From an uncultured Eubacteriales bacterium (lineage in GTDB: Bacteria > Bacillota > Clostridia > Oscillospirales > Acutalibacteraceae): a DNA stretch of 19,379 nt. The stretch covers positions 1 through 19,379 of the forward strand of contig CABUHY010000026.1 in NCBI GenBank assembly GCA_902491475.1, written 5' to 3'. The first letter of the stretch is position 1; the number at the start of each line of letters is the position of its first letter. The notes under the pieces are model-generated. The model was given only the letters and a program-made list of their open reading frames with translations, made no database searches and was not told where the DNA came from. A program made the position numbers and the translations under genes. Positions 1-7,557 of the stretch are shown here, piece after piece.

Positions 1-1485
1 CTTCATTGTCGGGAAGAGCAAAACATCGCGGATTGCGGGAGAATCGGTAAGAAGCATAACCATTCTGTCTATGCCGAAGCCGATACCGCCTGTGGGAGGC
101 ATACCGAGCTCAAGCGCATAAAGGAAGTCCTCGTCGGTATGGTTTGCCTCTTCGTCGCCCTGTGCAAGCAACTCCTCCTGTGCCTTGAAGCGTTCACGCT
201 GGTCAATCGGGTCGTTAAGCTCGGAATAAGCGTTAGCCATTTCCCAACCGTTCATAAAGAACTCGAAGCGCTCAACATAATCGGGGTTTTCGGGCTTTTT
301 CTTTGTAAGCGGAGAAATCTCAATCGGGTGGTCCATTACAAAGGTCGGCTGAACAAGGTGCTCCTCGACAAACTCCTCAAAGAAGAGGTTGAGGATGTCG
401 CCCTTTTTGTGCCTTTCCTCGTACTCGACATGGTGTTCTTTTGCAACCGCTCTCGCCTGTTCAAGCGTTTCAATCTCGTTGAAATCAACGCCCGAATACT
501 TCTTAACGGCGTCAAGCATTGTAATTCTCTCGAACGGCTTGCCGAGGTCCATTTCAATGCCGTTGTATGTGATTTTAGTGGTACCGAGAACCTCCTGCGC
601 CACAAATCTGTAAAGATTTTCGGTAAGGTCCATCATACCGTGATAGTCGGTATACGCCTGATAGAGCTCCATAAGCGTAAATTCGGGGTTATGTCTTGTG
701 TCAAGCCCCTCGTTACGGAAAACTCTGCCGATTTCATAAACTCTTTCCATACCGCCGACAATAAGTCTTTTAAGATAAAGTTCAAGCGAAATACGCAGCT
801 TAACATCCTCGTCAAGCGCATTGAAGTGAGTTTCAAACGGTCTTGCCGCCGCACCGCCCGCATTGGGAACGAGCATGGGCGTTTCAACCTCCATAAAGCC
901 CTGTGTGTCAAGATAACGGCGAATTGTGCTGATTATCTTTGAACGGTTGATAAAGGTCTGCTTGGACTCTGCGTTCATGATAAGGTCGATATACCTCTGA
1001 CGGTATCTTGTGTCGGTGTTCGTAAGACCGTGGAACTTCTCGGGCAAAATCTGAAGGCTCTTTGAGAGAAGCACAAGCTCCGAAGCATGGAGAGAAATCT
1101 CCCCTGTCTTGGTCTTGAAAACCTCGCCCTTGAGACCGACAATGTCGCCGATGTCCATCTTCTTGAACGCCTTGTATTCCTCTTCGCCGATGCAATCCCT
1201 TGCGACATAGGACTGAATGTTGCCTTTCAAATCCTGAATGTTGCAGAAAGAAGCCTTACCCATTACACGCTTTGACATAAGTCTGCCCGCAACGGTAACG
1301 GTCTTGCCCTCGAGAGAGTCAAAATTCTCTTTAATATCGGTGCTGTGATGGGTAACATCATACTTTGTGATAACAAAGGGGTCGTTGCCCGAATCCTGCA
1401 ATTCCTTTAATTTGTCAAATCTTATTTTACGCAGCTCGTTTATATCCTGAGCTGCGGCGTTGTTCTGATTGTTTTCCTGTGCCAT
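1..1485 (-). CDS. lysS: Lysyl-tRNA synthetase, class II (C-terminus cut by window edge)
   Basis: Charges tRNA-Lys with lysine in the cytoplasm using ATP. The frame stays open for 495 residues from ATG at 1485 to the left window edge; bacterial LysS is about 495-505 residues, so only the last few codons are missing. An N-terminal OB-fold anticodon-binding region (about residues 60-160) is followed by the class II catalytic core. Motif 2 reads FRNEGLDTRHNPEFT (about residue 256 on) and motif 3 reads GGIGFGIDRMVML (about residue 462 on), both intact. A GGAAGTG ribosome-binding site lies 5-6 bases upstream of the ATG. The gene follows greA in the same direction, a common Firmicute arrangement, but a hairpin terminator separates them, so lysS is probably made by partial readthrough. 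Identity is secure. Confidence 0.97.
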   Translation of the reverse strand, partial: MAQENNQNNAAAQDINELRKIRFDKLKELQDSGNDPFVITKYDVTHHSTDIKENFDSLEGKTVTVAGRLMSKRVMGKASFCNIQDLKGNIQSYVARDCIGEEEYKAFKKMDIGDIVGLKGEVFKTKTGEISLHASELVLLSKSLQILPEKFHGLTNTDTRYRQRYIDLIMNAESKQTFINRSKIISTIRRYLDTQGFMEVETPMLVPNAGGAAARPFETHFNALDEDVKLRISLELYLKRLIVGGMERVYEIGRVFRNEGLDTRHNPEFTLMELYQAYTDYHGMMDLTENLYRFVAQEVLGTTKITYNGIEMDLGKPFERITMLDAVKKYSGVDFNEIETLEQARAVAKEHHVEYEERHKKGDILNLFFEEFVEEHLVQPTFVMDHPIEISPLTKKKPENPDYVERFEFFMNGWEMANAYSELNDPIDQRERFKAQEELLAQGDEEANHTDEDFLYALELGMPPTGGIGFGIDRMVMLLTDSPAIRDVLLFPTMK

Positions 1486-1503
1486 ATTTTCACTTCCGTT
1501 TTA

Positions 1504-1531
1504 CTAAAAAATATGGGCGGACTCGCCGCCC
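1504..1531 (-). terminator. Intrinsic terminator between greA and lysS
   Basis: Read on the minus strand, GGGCGG-CGAGT-CCGCCC forms a 6 bp all-GC stem (1515-1531) followed by ATATTTTTTAG. It lies 12 bases after the greA stop and just upstream of the lysS ribosome-binding site, so it should end most greA transcripts and lower lysS expression from the greA promoter. Confidence 0.8.
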
Positions 1532-1543
1532 GTGTATTTTATT

Positions 1544-2011
1544 TTATGAAATAGCTTTAACGGTAAAGGTAAGCAAGCCGATAGGCGCTTCTACCTGTAC
1601 CTCTTCGCCGACCTTTTTACCGATAAGTGCCTTACCTACGGGAGACTCGTCCGAAATTTTACCGTTATCGGGGTCAGCCTGTGCATAACCTACGATTTTA
1701 TATGAGAATTCATTCTTTTTGGTATCAACGATTACAACCTGTGAACCGATGTGGATAACATCCTTGCTCAACGAAGCCTCGTCGAACACCTTAGCGTTTT
1801 TAAGCATATGCTCAAGCTCGCTGATGCGTGCTTCGAGTTTAGCCTGGTCGCTCATCGCCTCATCGTACTCTGCGTTCTCTGAAAGGTCGCCGTAGCTTCT
1901 TGCAACCTTGATTTTTTCCGCAGCCTCTTTACGGCCGACGGTTTTCAAATTTTCAAGTTCGTCCTGTAATTCTTTATAGCCCTCGGCATTAAGCAAAGTT
2001 TCCTGTAACAT
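1544..2011 (-). CDS. greA: Transcription elongation factor GreA
   Basis: Cytoplasmic factor that enters the RNA polymerase secondary channel and stimulates cleavage of backtracked transcripts. The product is 155 residues, close to the usual 155-160. The N-terminal half is the helical hairpin, with the acidic tip motif GDLSENAEYDEA that supplies the catalytic-site aspartate and glutamate. The C-terminal half is the FKBP-like domain (from about GSQVVIVD to the end). An upstream in-frame ATG exists near 2122, but ATG at 2011 is chosen because AAAGGAG lies 10 bases before it (2022-2028) and the family homology starts there. A consensus promoter lies directly upstream and a terminator directly downstream. 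Confidence 0.97.
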   Translation of the reverse strand: MLQETLLNAEGYKELQDELENLKTVGRKEAAEKIKVARSYGDLSENAEYDEAMSDQAKLEARISELEHMLKNAKVFDEASLSKDVIHIGSQVVIVDTKKNEFSYKIVGYAQADPDNGKISDESPVGKALIGKKVGEEVQVEAPIGLLTFTVKAIS

Positions 2012-2054
2012 ATTGTTAAAACTCCTTTCGGCTTTTGCCCATATACAAATGAAT

Positions 2055-2083
2055 ATTATACGGGAAATTTTATTTAATGTCAA
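2055..2083 (-). promoter_or_regulatory. Consensus sigma-A promoter for greA
   Basis: On the minus strand TTGACA (2083-2078), a 17-base spacer and TATAAT (2060-2055) match the vegetative consensus exactly. The -35 box lies in the last codons of the preceding gene (the Ile-Asp of SIDIK). The predicted start is near 2048, giving a leader of about 37 bases to the greA ATG. Confidence 0.9.
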
Positions 2084-2888
2084 TAGAACCGAAGCCTGAT
2101 TTTTCGCCGAAAGGAAAAACATTTTCGCCCGTAACGGTCATTTTGTCATATTTGAGCGTTCCGAGCGCTTTAAGAGCGCACGCCTCATAAAGCGCAGAGG
2201 CAAACACAAGAGAGTCAACGCCGTCCGGCAGCAATTCGGCGGCATATTTCGGAAGAGTTATCCCCTCGCCCTTTAATATGTTGTATTCGTTTTTGCCGCA
2301 CCGCACAAGCACACAGTTGTTGAAATATCTGTCGAACTCGTTTCCCGGCGAAATTATCATATCGCACCTGTCGAGACTGCTCTCGTTAAGGCTTATAACC
2401 ACCGACAGTCCGTAGGCGTCGTAGACTTTCTCACACACGCTTTTATATGCGAATTCATTTTTGGTAAACACCCGTATTTCGCCTGCAAGGTTTACGAATT
2501 TTTCAAGGTATTGGGAAAAAGCGCCCTTTCGGTCTTTTATACCGAGGGTAAATGCCGTTTTGTCGTATTTCCGCTTTTTCAGGTAATCCTCGGCTGAATT
2601 TACAGTCATAATATTCGGCAAGACCGTAGGCTTGAAAATTTTAAGCCCGTTTGCACCCGAAACATCGGTTCCGACCGTAGGGATAACGGCTTTTGAGCAC
2701 GAACCGAGCATTTTAACTACCTCGCCGTATCCGTCTTTACACTGTTTTTCGTAAATTTCAAGCCGATAAAACGGGGCGGCGCCCTTGACATTTACCCTTT
2801 CAAATACGGGCTCGGGCGGAGAAAAAAAGTGCTTGAGTCTTGTCACTATTTCCTTTTCCTCGGGCTTTATTTTCAAAACGGCAAACAT
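2070..2888 (-). CDS. Unrecognised protein downstream of the S41 homologue
   Basis: A 272-residue protein that I do not recognise as a named family. It has no signal peptide or membrane segment, so it is probably cytoplasmic. The centre alternates predicted beta strands and helices (AGEIRVFT, GLSVVISLN, CDMIISPG), which would fit a Rossmann-like or receiver-like alpha/beta fold, but I see no nucleotide-binding motif. ATG at 2888 is chosen because GAGGTG lies 7 bases upstream; the frame is open further upstream only by overlapping the S41 gene. It is the last gene of the ftsE-ftsX-M23-S41 direction, 49 bases after the S41 stop. Its ribosome-binding site lies inside the stem of a terminator hairpin, so its expression should be low or conditional. 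The greA -35 box is in its final codons. Confidence 0.75.
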   Translation of the reverse strand: MFAVLKIKPEEKEIVTRLKHFFSPPEPVFERVNVKGAAPFYRLEIYEKQCKDGYGEVVKMLGSCSKAVIPTVGTDVSGANGLKIFKPTVLPNIMTVNSAEDYLKKRKYDKTAFTLGIKDRKGAFSQYLEKFVNLAGEIRVFTKNEFAYKSVCEKVYDAYGLSVVISLNESSLDRCDMIISPGNEFDRYFNNCVLVRCGKNEYNILKGEGITLPKYAAELLPDGVDSLVFASALYEACALKALGTLKYDKMTVTGENVFPFGEKSGFGSIDIK

Positions 2889-2924
2889 AAAAAACACCTC
2901 GCATACGAAATTGTATGCAAGGTG
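2889..2924 (-). terminator. Terminator hairpin that also hides the next gene's ribosome-binding site
   Basis: On the minus strand CACCTTGCATAC (2924-2913), loop AATTTC and GTATGCGAGGTG (2906-2895) form a 12 bp stem with one U-G wobble, followed by six T (2894-2889) and then directly the ATG at 2888. It begins 13 bases after the S41 stop. The GAGGTG Shine-Dalgarno of the following gene is the 3' arm of the stem. Confidence 0.88.
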
Positions 2925-2937
2925 CTTTGATAAAATG

Positions 2938-4143
2938 TCAGTTTTCGCCGACAAGCACATTATATGCTTTCTGATATTGGTCGTCGTCCTCCTGCGAGAG
3001 AAGCGCAAGCTTTTCCTCCTTGGCAGAGTCAAGCTTAACCTCATAGTCGGGTACAACGCCCGTGGAATTATACGAAGCGCTGACATAAGGCTTTATCTCC
3101 GCAACGGTAAGAATAATCGCTCCGCCGTCGCTCAACTGGAACGCCTTTTGCATTGTTCCGTTTCCGTTTGTGGTAGTACCGACTATCTGAGCCTTGCCGA
3201 AGTCCCTCAAATCGCAGGCAAAAAGTTCTGCGGGACCCGAGGTCTGATTGTTTACAAGTACCATCATCTGCATTGAAACGCTGTCCGCATCGGCTGTAAA
3301 GGTGTCGATAACCTCGCCGTCCTTATTGAGAGCCGTAGCGATAGCACCGCTGCCCTCACTTGCAACGGGAACCAATATGTCGAGCGTCTGCGCCGCATAG
3401 TCGACAGTTCCGCTTGAAGTGCCGCGCAAATCAAAAATAATGCTTGTGACATTCTGCTTTGAAAGCTCGTTTATCGCCTTTTTAAGCTGTGAAGCCGTTG
3501 TCGAATAGAAATCTGTTATCTTAACATATCCGACAGAGCCGTTTGCGCTGTAATAAACCGACTGTGCGCTGTAACCCTTTACAACGCCGACGGACTGTTC
3601 AACGCCGTCGTGAACGAAACGAACGGTTACGCTTGTAAGCTTTCCGCCCGTAAGCTTATCCATAAGCTCATTGTAATTGTATGCGGTAACAGGCTCTTCA
3701 TCGATTTCGATAATCTTGTCGCCCTTTGAAATGCCGCTCTGTGCCGCAGGCGAATTTTCCGAAACCTCTGCGGCGTAAATCGCAGTGTCGTCCTCGTCAT
3801 AATAAGCGATAATGCCTATTCCGACCTTTTCGCCGTTGAGCTCGTTTTTATAGGTTTCATACTCGGTAGCGGTAAGATACTTACTGTACTTATCGCCGAG
3901 ACCTGCCGCATATCCGCCCGAAAGCTCTGAATTCAACAGCATTTCGTTTACCGAGCCGTAATAGTTTGTTCTGACAACATTGTCAATTTCCGAGATGTAC
4001 GAATACATCTGCGCCCTGTTGGGCAAGTCCTTAATGAGGCTGTTGTAAGTTCTCATTGAAACGGACATCGTAACGGCAACGGTAATCGCAACCGCTATAA
4101 GCGTTATCGCAAGCGAAACGCCCACCGATATTTTTTTGTTCAT
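2938..4143 (-). CDS. S41-family (CtpA/Prc-like) PDZ protein, catalytic residues missing
   Basis: A 401-residue membrane-anchored homologue of C-terminal processing proteases. It has an N-terminal transmembrane segment (about 6-28), a PDZ domain (about 105-190, with SPAAQSGISKGDKIIEID) and an S41 core from about 195 to 370. Family members use a Ser-Lys dyad in a segment like S-A-S-A-S-E and F-G-K-G. Here the ungapped equivalents are TSGPAEL and TNGNG, so the serine position is Gly303 and the lysine, 25 residues on, is Asn328; both codons are unambiguous. It may therefore be a substrate-binding pseudo-protease. It follows the M23 gene by 17 bases with AGAGGTGG upstream of its ATG, in the ftsEX operon; B. 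subtilis likewise has ctpB after ftsEX. The fold assignment is firm; the loss of activity is inferred. Confidence 0.9.
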   Translation of the reverse strand: MNKKISVGVSLAITLIAVAITVAVTMSVSMRTYNSLIKDLPNRAQMYSYISEIDNVVRTNYYGSVNEMLLNSELSGGYAAGLGDKYSKYLTATEYETYKNELNGEKVGIGIIAYYDEDDTAIYAAEVSENSPAAQSGISKGDKIIEIDEEPVTAYNYNELMDKLTGGKLTSVTVRFVHDGVEQSVGVVKGYSAQSVYYSANGSVGYVKITDFYSTTASQLKKAINELSKQNVTSIIFDLRGTSSGTVDYAAQTLDILVPVASEGSGAIATALNKDGEVIDTFTADADSVSMQMMVLVNNQTSGPAELFACDLRDFGKAQIVGTTTNGNGTMQKAFQLSDGGAIILTVAEIKPYVSASYNSTGVVPDYEVKLDSAKEEKLALLSQEDDDQYQKAYNVLVGEN

Positions 4144-4160
4144 TTACAACCACCTCTTGT

Positions 4161-5462
4161 TTAATCGGGAAGTGAGGGAATCCATACTTCGGGATTTGTT
4201 CTTGTTCCGTTTACCCATACTTCAAAATGAAGATGTGCACCGAATGAGTTACCCGTGTTGCCGACATAGGCGATAACCTGACCTTGTTCAACATGGTCGC
4301 CTGCCGAGACAATCATCTTGCTGCAATGAGCGTATCTTGTATAAACGCCGTTGCCGTGATTGATATAAACATTATAGCCCCAGCTTGAATGGTATTCAGC
4401 TGAATAAACAGTGCCGCTTGCCGCCGCTCTTATCTCCTTGCCCATCGTGGAACCCGTACCTCTTGTGCAGATGTCAACGCCCTTGTGACCGTTGTGACCG
4501 TAATGCTGAGATACATATACATTGCTGTACTGAAGCGGACAAATCATACCCTTTGAAGAAACCGGATAATTGCCTATTGCGGAATTTCCGCCACCGCCGT
4601 TATCAAGAGAACCCGAACCTCCCGACATGCCGCCCTGCTTGATTGCGTCGTACTCCGCCTGTTCCTTTTTAATCTTTTCCATCTGTGCCCTGTACTGAGC
4701 CGAGGACTGGTCAAGATTTGAAAGTATAGTATTATATGATTGAACCTTTTTCTCAAGCTTAGTCTGCTGAGAGTCAACCGAATTTCTTGCCGCCTGAACC
4801 TGCGCTCTCGAATCGACGATTTTCGCTCTTTCCTCTTCAATGGCAGACTGCTTTTCAACCTGCTCCTGTTTCTGCGAATTGAGCTGTTCTACAAGTTTGT
4901 TCGACTCGTCAATCTGTGCGTTAAGGTCGGAAACCAATTCCTTGTCGTGCCTTGCAACCGAGCTTAAAAGCTCAAGTCTTGTGAGAAACGACTCAAAATC
5001 CGATGAACCGAGAAGAATTTCGAGCGTTGAGGTCTCGCCCGCCATATATGAAGCTCTCATTCTTTCGGCAAGCAAATCGTATGTATCGGAAATCTGAGCA
5101 TTGAGCTTGTCAATCTGAACATTGGTTTCGTTGATGCTCTCGTCAAGCTTTGCAATGTCACTCTCGTACTGATTGATGACTGCATCATAGCTTGCTATCT
5201 GAGTGTTAAGGTCAGCTATCTGATCGTTATAGACATCAATCTGCTGCTGCAATGCGTCAATTTCTTCATTGAGTTCGTCTGCCGTCTTTTGGTTGTCCTC
5301 TTTTTTGGCGTTGTTGGCGTCGATTTTTGATTCAAGTGCGTCAATTTCCGCCTGAAAATCCCTTTCGGCATATGCGCCGAACGATACGCTTGCAAACACT
5401 GTGACTGCACACAGAACAACCGATAAAATCTTAAACAAAGGTGTAAACTTCAACTTACTCAT
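4161..5462 (-). CDS. Secreted coiled-coil M23 metallopeptidase, FtsEX-linked murein hydrolase or activator
   Basis: A 433-residue exported protein. A signal peptide (about 1-32, ending FGAYA) is followed by a long heptad-rich coiled coil (about 35-265), a Gly/Ser/Asn linker (about 275-295, SGGSGSLDNGGGGN) and a C-terminal M23 LytM domain (about 310-430). The zinc ligands are visible: HKGVD (His326, Asp330) and HLHFE (His410 and His412), plus the conserved RYAH, so it looks catalytically competent, unlike the inactive LytM domain of E. coli EnvC. Coiled-coil/LytM proteins are the known extracellular partners of FtsEX, which triggers peptidoglycan cleavage through the coiled coil. The start ATG overlaps the end of ftsX by 8 bases (ATGAGTAA), with AAAGGAG inside ftsX, indicating translational coupling. 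Confidence 0.95.
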   Translation of the reverse strand: MSKLKFTPLFKILSVVLCAVTVFASVSFGAYAERDFQAEIDALESKIDANNAKKEDNQKTADELNEEIDALQQQIDVYNDQIADLNTQIASYDAVINQYESDIAKLDESINETNVQIDKLNAQISDTYDLLAERMRASYMAGETSTLEILLGSSDFESFLTRLELLSSVARHDKELVSDLNAQIDESNKLVEQLNSQKQEQVEKQSAIEEERAKIVDSRAQVQAARNSVDSQQTKLEKKVQSYNTILSNLDQSSAQYRAQMEKIKKEQAEYDAIKQGGMSGGSGSLDNGGGGNSAIGNYPVSSKGMICPLQYSNVYVSQHYGHNGHKGVDICTRGTGSTMGKEIRAAASGTVYSAEYHSSWGYNVYINHGNGVYTRYAHCSKMIVSAGDHVEQGQVIAYVGNTGNSFGAHLHFEVWVNGTRTNPEVWIPSLPD

Positions 5463-6369
5463 TTGTAACTATGCTCCTTTGCTCTTTAAGATACTTGCTC
5501 ATGGAAACCATACTTCCGAAGCTGCCCGTAATAATACCTATCGCAAGGAACACCGCAAAGATGTACCATACATACGAAAGGAACGGTACAAAGCTGAAAC
5601 CGAGCAATGTGATTACCGACGAGAATGCGTAGATAATCAGCTCATACAGTCCCCAAAGCAGCAAAGTCGAAACCACGCTTGAAATGATACCGAGCAAAAT
5701 GCCCTCAACCATAAACGGCCATCTGATAAAGCTGTTTGTCGCACCGACGGCTTTCATAATGTTGATTTCAAGCTTTCTTGAGAACATTGTAATGCGTATT
5801 GTATTTGAAATGATGAACAGCGCTACCAGGAACAGCATAAGTACCAGACCTGCGCTGACAACGGTTACCGCACGGCGTATTGACACAAGCTTTGTCGCAA
5901 GGTCGCTGTTTTCACGCACGCTGTAAACATTGTCAAGAGCCTTGATAGCCGCAACCGTTTCGGTAAACCTTGAAAGGTCCTTAACGGTAACCTTGTAAGC
6001 GTCGGGCAACGGGCTTGTTTTGAAGCCGTCGAACAAAGCGGAGTCGCCGCCCATAAGCTCTACCTGATGCTGAAAAGCGTCCTCTTTCGGGACAAACTCA
6101 CAGCTTGCGACATTGTCGAGGCTTTCAAGCGAAAGCTTCAGTTCGGAGGTTGCAAGGTCGTCCGCATCCTCGGAAACATAAACCATAACTATATTCTGCG
6201 ACTCAACGATATTGAGAAGCGAATTGATGTTGAAATAAGCCATTGCTCCGATACCGATGATTATAAGACAAGCCATAAGCACCGCAACGGAAGCGAGTGA
6301 CATCATTCTGTTTACCCATATATTCCTGAAGCCCTCACGGGTCAGGTATTTCAGTGATGAACCTTTCAT
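5455..6369 (-). CDS. ftsX: Cell-division ABC transporter permease-like subunit FtsX
   Basis: A 304-residue integral membrane protein that couples ATP hydrolysis by FtsE to activation of extracellular murein hydrolases. A short cytoplasmic N-terminus (KYLTREGFRNIWVNRMMSLA) is typical of the family. TM1 is at about 22-44, a large extracellular loop follows (about 45-165), and three more transmembrane segments lie at about 168-192, 217-240 and 265-290, matching the four-helix FtsX layout. The cytoplasmic motif SRKLEINIMKAVGATNSFI between TM2 and TM3 is characteristic. The start overlaps the ftsE stop as ATGA, with AGGAGGTG (6377-6384) inside the end of ftsE. Length is normal for Firmicutes. Confidence 0.97.
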   Translation of the reverse strand: MKGSSLKYLTREGFRNIWVNRMMSLASVAVLMACLIIIGIGAMAYFNINSLLNIVESQNIVMVYVSEDADDLATSELKLSLESLDNVASCEFVPKEDAFQHQVELMGGDSALFDGFKTSPLPDAYKVTVKDLSRFTETVAAIKALDNVYSVRENSDLATKLVSIRRAVTVVSAGLVLMLFLVALFIISNTIRITMFSRKLEINIMKAVGATNSFIRWPFMVEGILLGIISSVVSTLLLWGLYELIIYAFSSVITLLGFSFVPFLSYVWYIFAVFLAIGIITGSFGSMVSMSKYLKEQRSIVTNE

Positions 6370-7343
6370 TTATCTTCACCTCCTGCTTTGTCGGTAAGGG
6401 TGTCAAGATAAATCGAATAATCTATATCATCCTCCGCCGTGTCGTCGTCGACATCAACGCCGTAATTTGAAATAAAATCCTCAAGCTCACTGTCCGACAT
6501 AGGCGGAGCGTAATATGAGCTCAATTTGTTTTCGTCAACCTTGATTTCCTCGTTGACAACTTCCTCGACATACTTTTTCTTGTCCTCTTCGGAAGCGTCC
6601 TCGGGAAGCTCTTCAACCCGCTTAACCTCCGACGGATGTTCAGCCTCATATTTCGAGTAATCCTCGGGAAGCTTGTCCGCATCGCTCGTATCCGACACGA
6701 CGCAGCCCTGGTCAATGGTAATTACCCTGTGATGGAAATGGCGCACAAGGTTGTGCTCGTGCGTTACCATAACAATGGTTGTGCCGCTTGCGTTTATGTG
6801 GTTGAGCAAATCGACAATTTCATAGGACATCTCGGGGTCGATATTACCCGTAGGCTCGTCGGCTATAATGAGCCCCGCATTGTTTACAAGCGCCCTTGCA
6901 AGCGCAACCCTCTGCTGCTCGCCGCCCGAAAGCTGATTGGGCTTCTGGCGTGCCTTTGATGAAAGACCGACAAGGCTTAAAATGTAAGGAACTCTTTTTC
7001 TTATCTCCTTTTCCTTTGCGCCGATAACACGCATGGCAAACGCAACATTGTCGTAAACCGTCATTGTGGGGATAAGGCGGAAATCCTGAAAGACGATGCC
7101 GAGCGTTCTTCTGAACATCGGAATCTGCTTTTTCTTCAATTTATTAAGGTTAAAACCGTTTATTATAACGGTACCCTTGTTGGGCACCTGTTCACGCATC
7201 ATAATTTTGAGGAACGTACTCTTACCTGCACCCGAAGCGCCGACTATGAATACGAACTCGCCGTCTTCAATGCGAATATTGACATTCTTTAACGCTTCCG
7301 TACCGTTGTCATAGGTTTTTGAAACGTTATCAAACTCTATCAC
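6366..7343 (-). CDS. ftsE: Cell-division ATP-binding protein FtsE with acidic C-terminal extension
   Basis: The ATPase of the FtsEX complex, on the cytoplasmic face of the membrane. The product is 325 residues. The first ~220 are a complete ABC domain: Walker A GASGAGKST (35-43), Q-loop Gln86, signature LSGGEQQ (138-144), Walker B LIIADEP (158-164), H-loop His195. Usual FtsE length is about 220-230, so about 100 residues are added, rich in Asp, Glu and Lys (for example ELPEDASEEDKKKYVEE) and ending in an Asp-rich stretch. The start is taken as GTG at 7343 because AGAGAGG (7353-7359) lies 9 bases upstream and homology starts with IEFDNVSKTY. An ATG at 7397 in frame is rejected because it lies in the leader hairpin. 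Followed by ftsX with a 4-base overlap. Confidence 0.95.
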   Translation of the reverse strand: MIEFDNVSKTYDNGTEALKNVNIRIEDGEFVFIVGASGAGKSTFLKIMMREQVPNKGTVIINGFNLNKLKKKQIPMFRRTLGIVFQDFRLIPTMTVYDNVAFAMRVIGAKEKEIRKRVPYILSLVGLSSKARQKPNQLSGGEQQRVALARALVNNAGLIIADEPTGNIDPEMSYEIVDLLNHINASGTTIVMVTHEHNLVRHFHHRVITIDQGCVVSDTSDADKLPEDYSKYEAEHPSEVKRVEELPEDASEEDKKKYVEEVVNEEIKVDENKLSSYYAPPMSDSELEDFISNYGVDVDDDTAEDDIDYSIYLDTLTDKAGGEDK

Positions 7344-7370
7344 CGTTAACGACCTCTCTTTCGTTATCAC

Positions 7371-7420
7371 AAAAAAATAAAAGACAGTACCGAGCAATAA
7401 TTGCCCAATATACTGTCTTT
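7371..7420 (-). terminator. Hairpin plus T-tract in the ftsE leader (terminator or attenuator)
   Basis: On the minus strand AAAGACAGTA (7420-7411) pairs perfectly with TACTGTCTTT (7389-7380). A second inner stem, GGGCAA/TTGCTC, has one G-U pair. The structure is followed by TTATTTTTTTG. It could end pucR transcripts, but it also sits at the predicted 5' end of the ftsE transcript and before the ftsE ribosome-binding site, so it may act as an attenuator or a 5' stabilising hairpin. Confidence 0.75.
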
Positions 7421-7421
7421 A

Positions 7422-7450
7422 ATTATACCATAAATATAGCAGGATGTAAC
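7422..7450 (-). promoter_or_regulatory. Extended -10 promoter for the ftsE operon
   Basis: On the minus strand GTTACA (7450-7445), a 17-base spacer and TATAAT (7427-7422) preceded by TGG form an extended -10 sigma-A promoter. The predicted start near 7415 lies at the foot of the leader hairpin. Confidence 0.75.
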
Positions 7451-7505
7451 GGAATTTAATAAAATTTAACAATATTCGTAATTTTACACAAAAACGAATA
7501 AAATA

Positions 7506-7534
7506 AATATGCAAGATACCCAATATATTGTCAA
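7506..7534 (-). promoter_or_regulatory. Possible second upstream promoter for ftsE
   Basis: A perfect TTGACA (7534-7529) is followed after 17 bases by CATATT (7511-7506), four of six matches to the -10 consensus. It lies between the pucR stop and the extended -10 promoter. Weaker evidence than for the downstream one. Confidence 0.4.
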
Positions 7535-7557
7535 ACCTTGCCGTTTAAGTACATCAA

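Noticed and set aside
139..942. A 267-codon open frame on the plus strand opposite lysS.
   Set aside because: The minus strand there encodes the lysyl-tRNA synthetase catalytic core with motifs 2 and 3; the plus frame has no domain resemblance.
1486..1543. A T-box or lysine riboswitch before lysS.
   Set aside because: The spacer is only 58 bases and contains a simple terminator, with no room for a T-box stem I or lysine aptamer.
2889..3086. An N-terminal extension of the 272-residue gene into the S41 gene.
   Set aside because: It would read through the terminator hairpin and overlap S41 coding sequence; ATG 2888 has a clear Shine-Dalgarno sequence.
7344..7397. An upstream in-frame ATG for ftsE at 7397.
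   Set aside because: It lies within the leader hairpin and has no ribosome-binding site; the GTG at 7343 has AGAGAGG 9 bases upstream and matches the family start.
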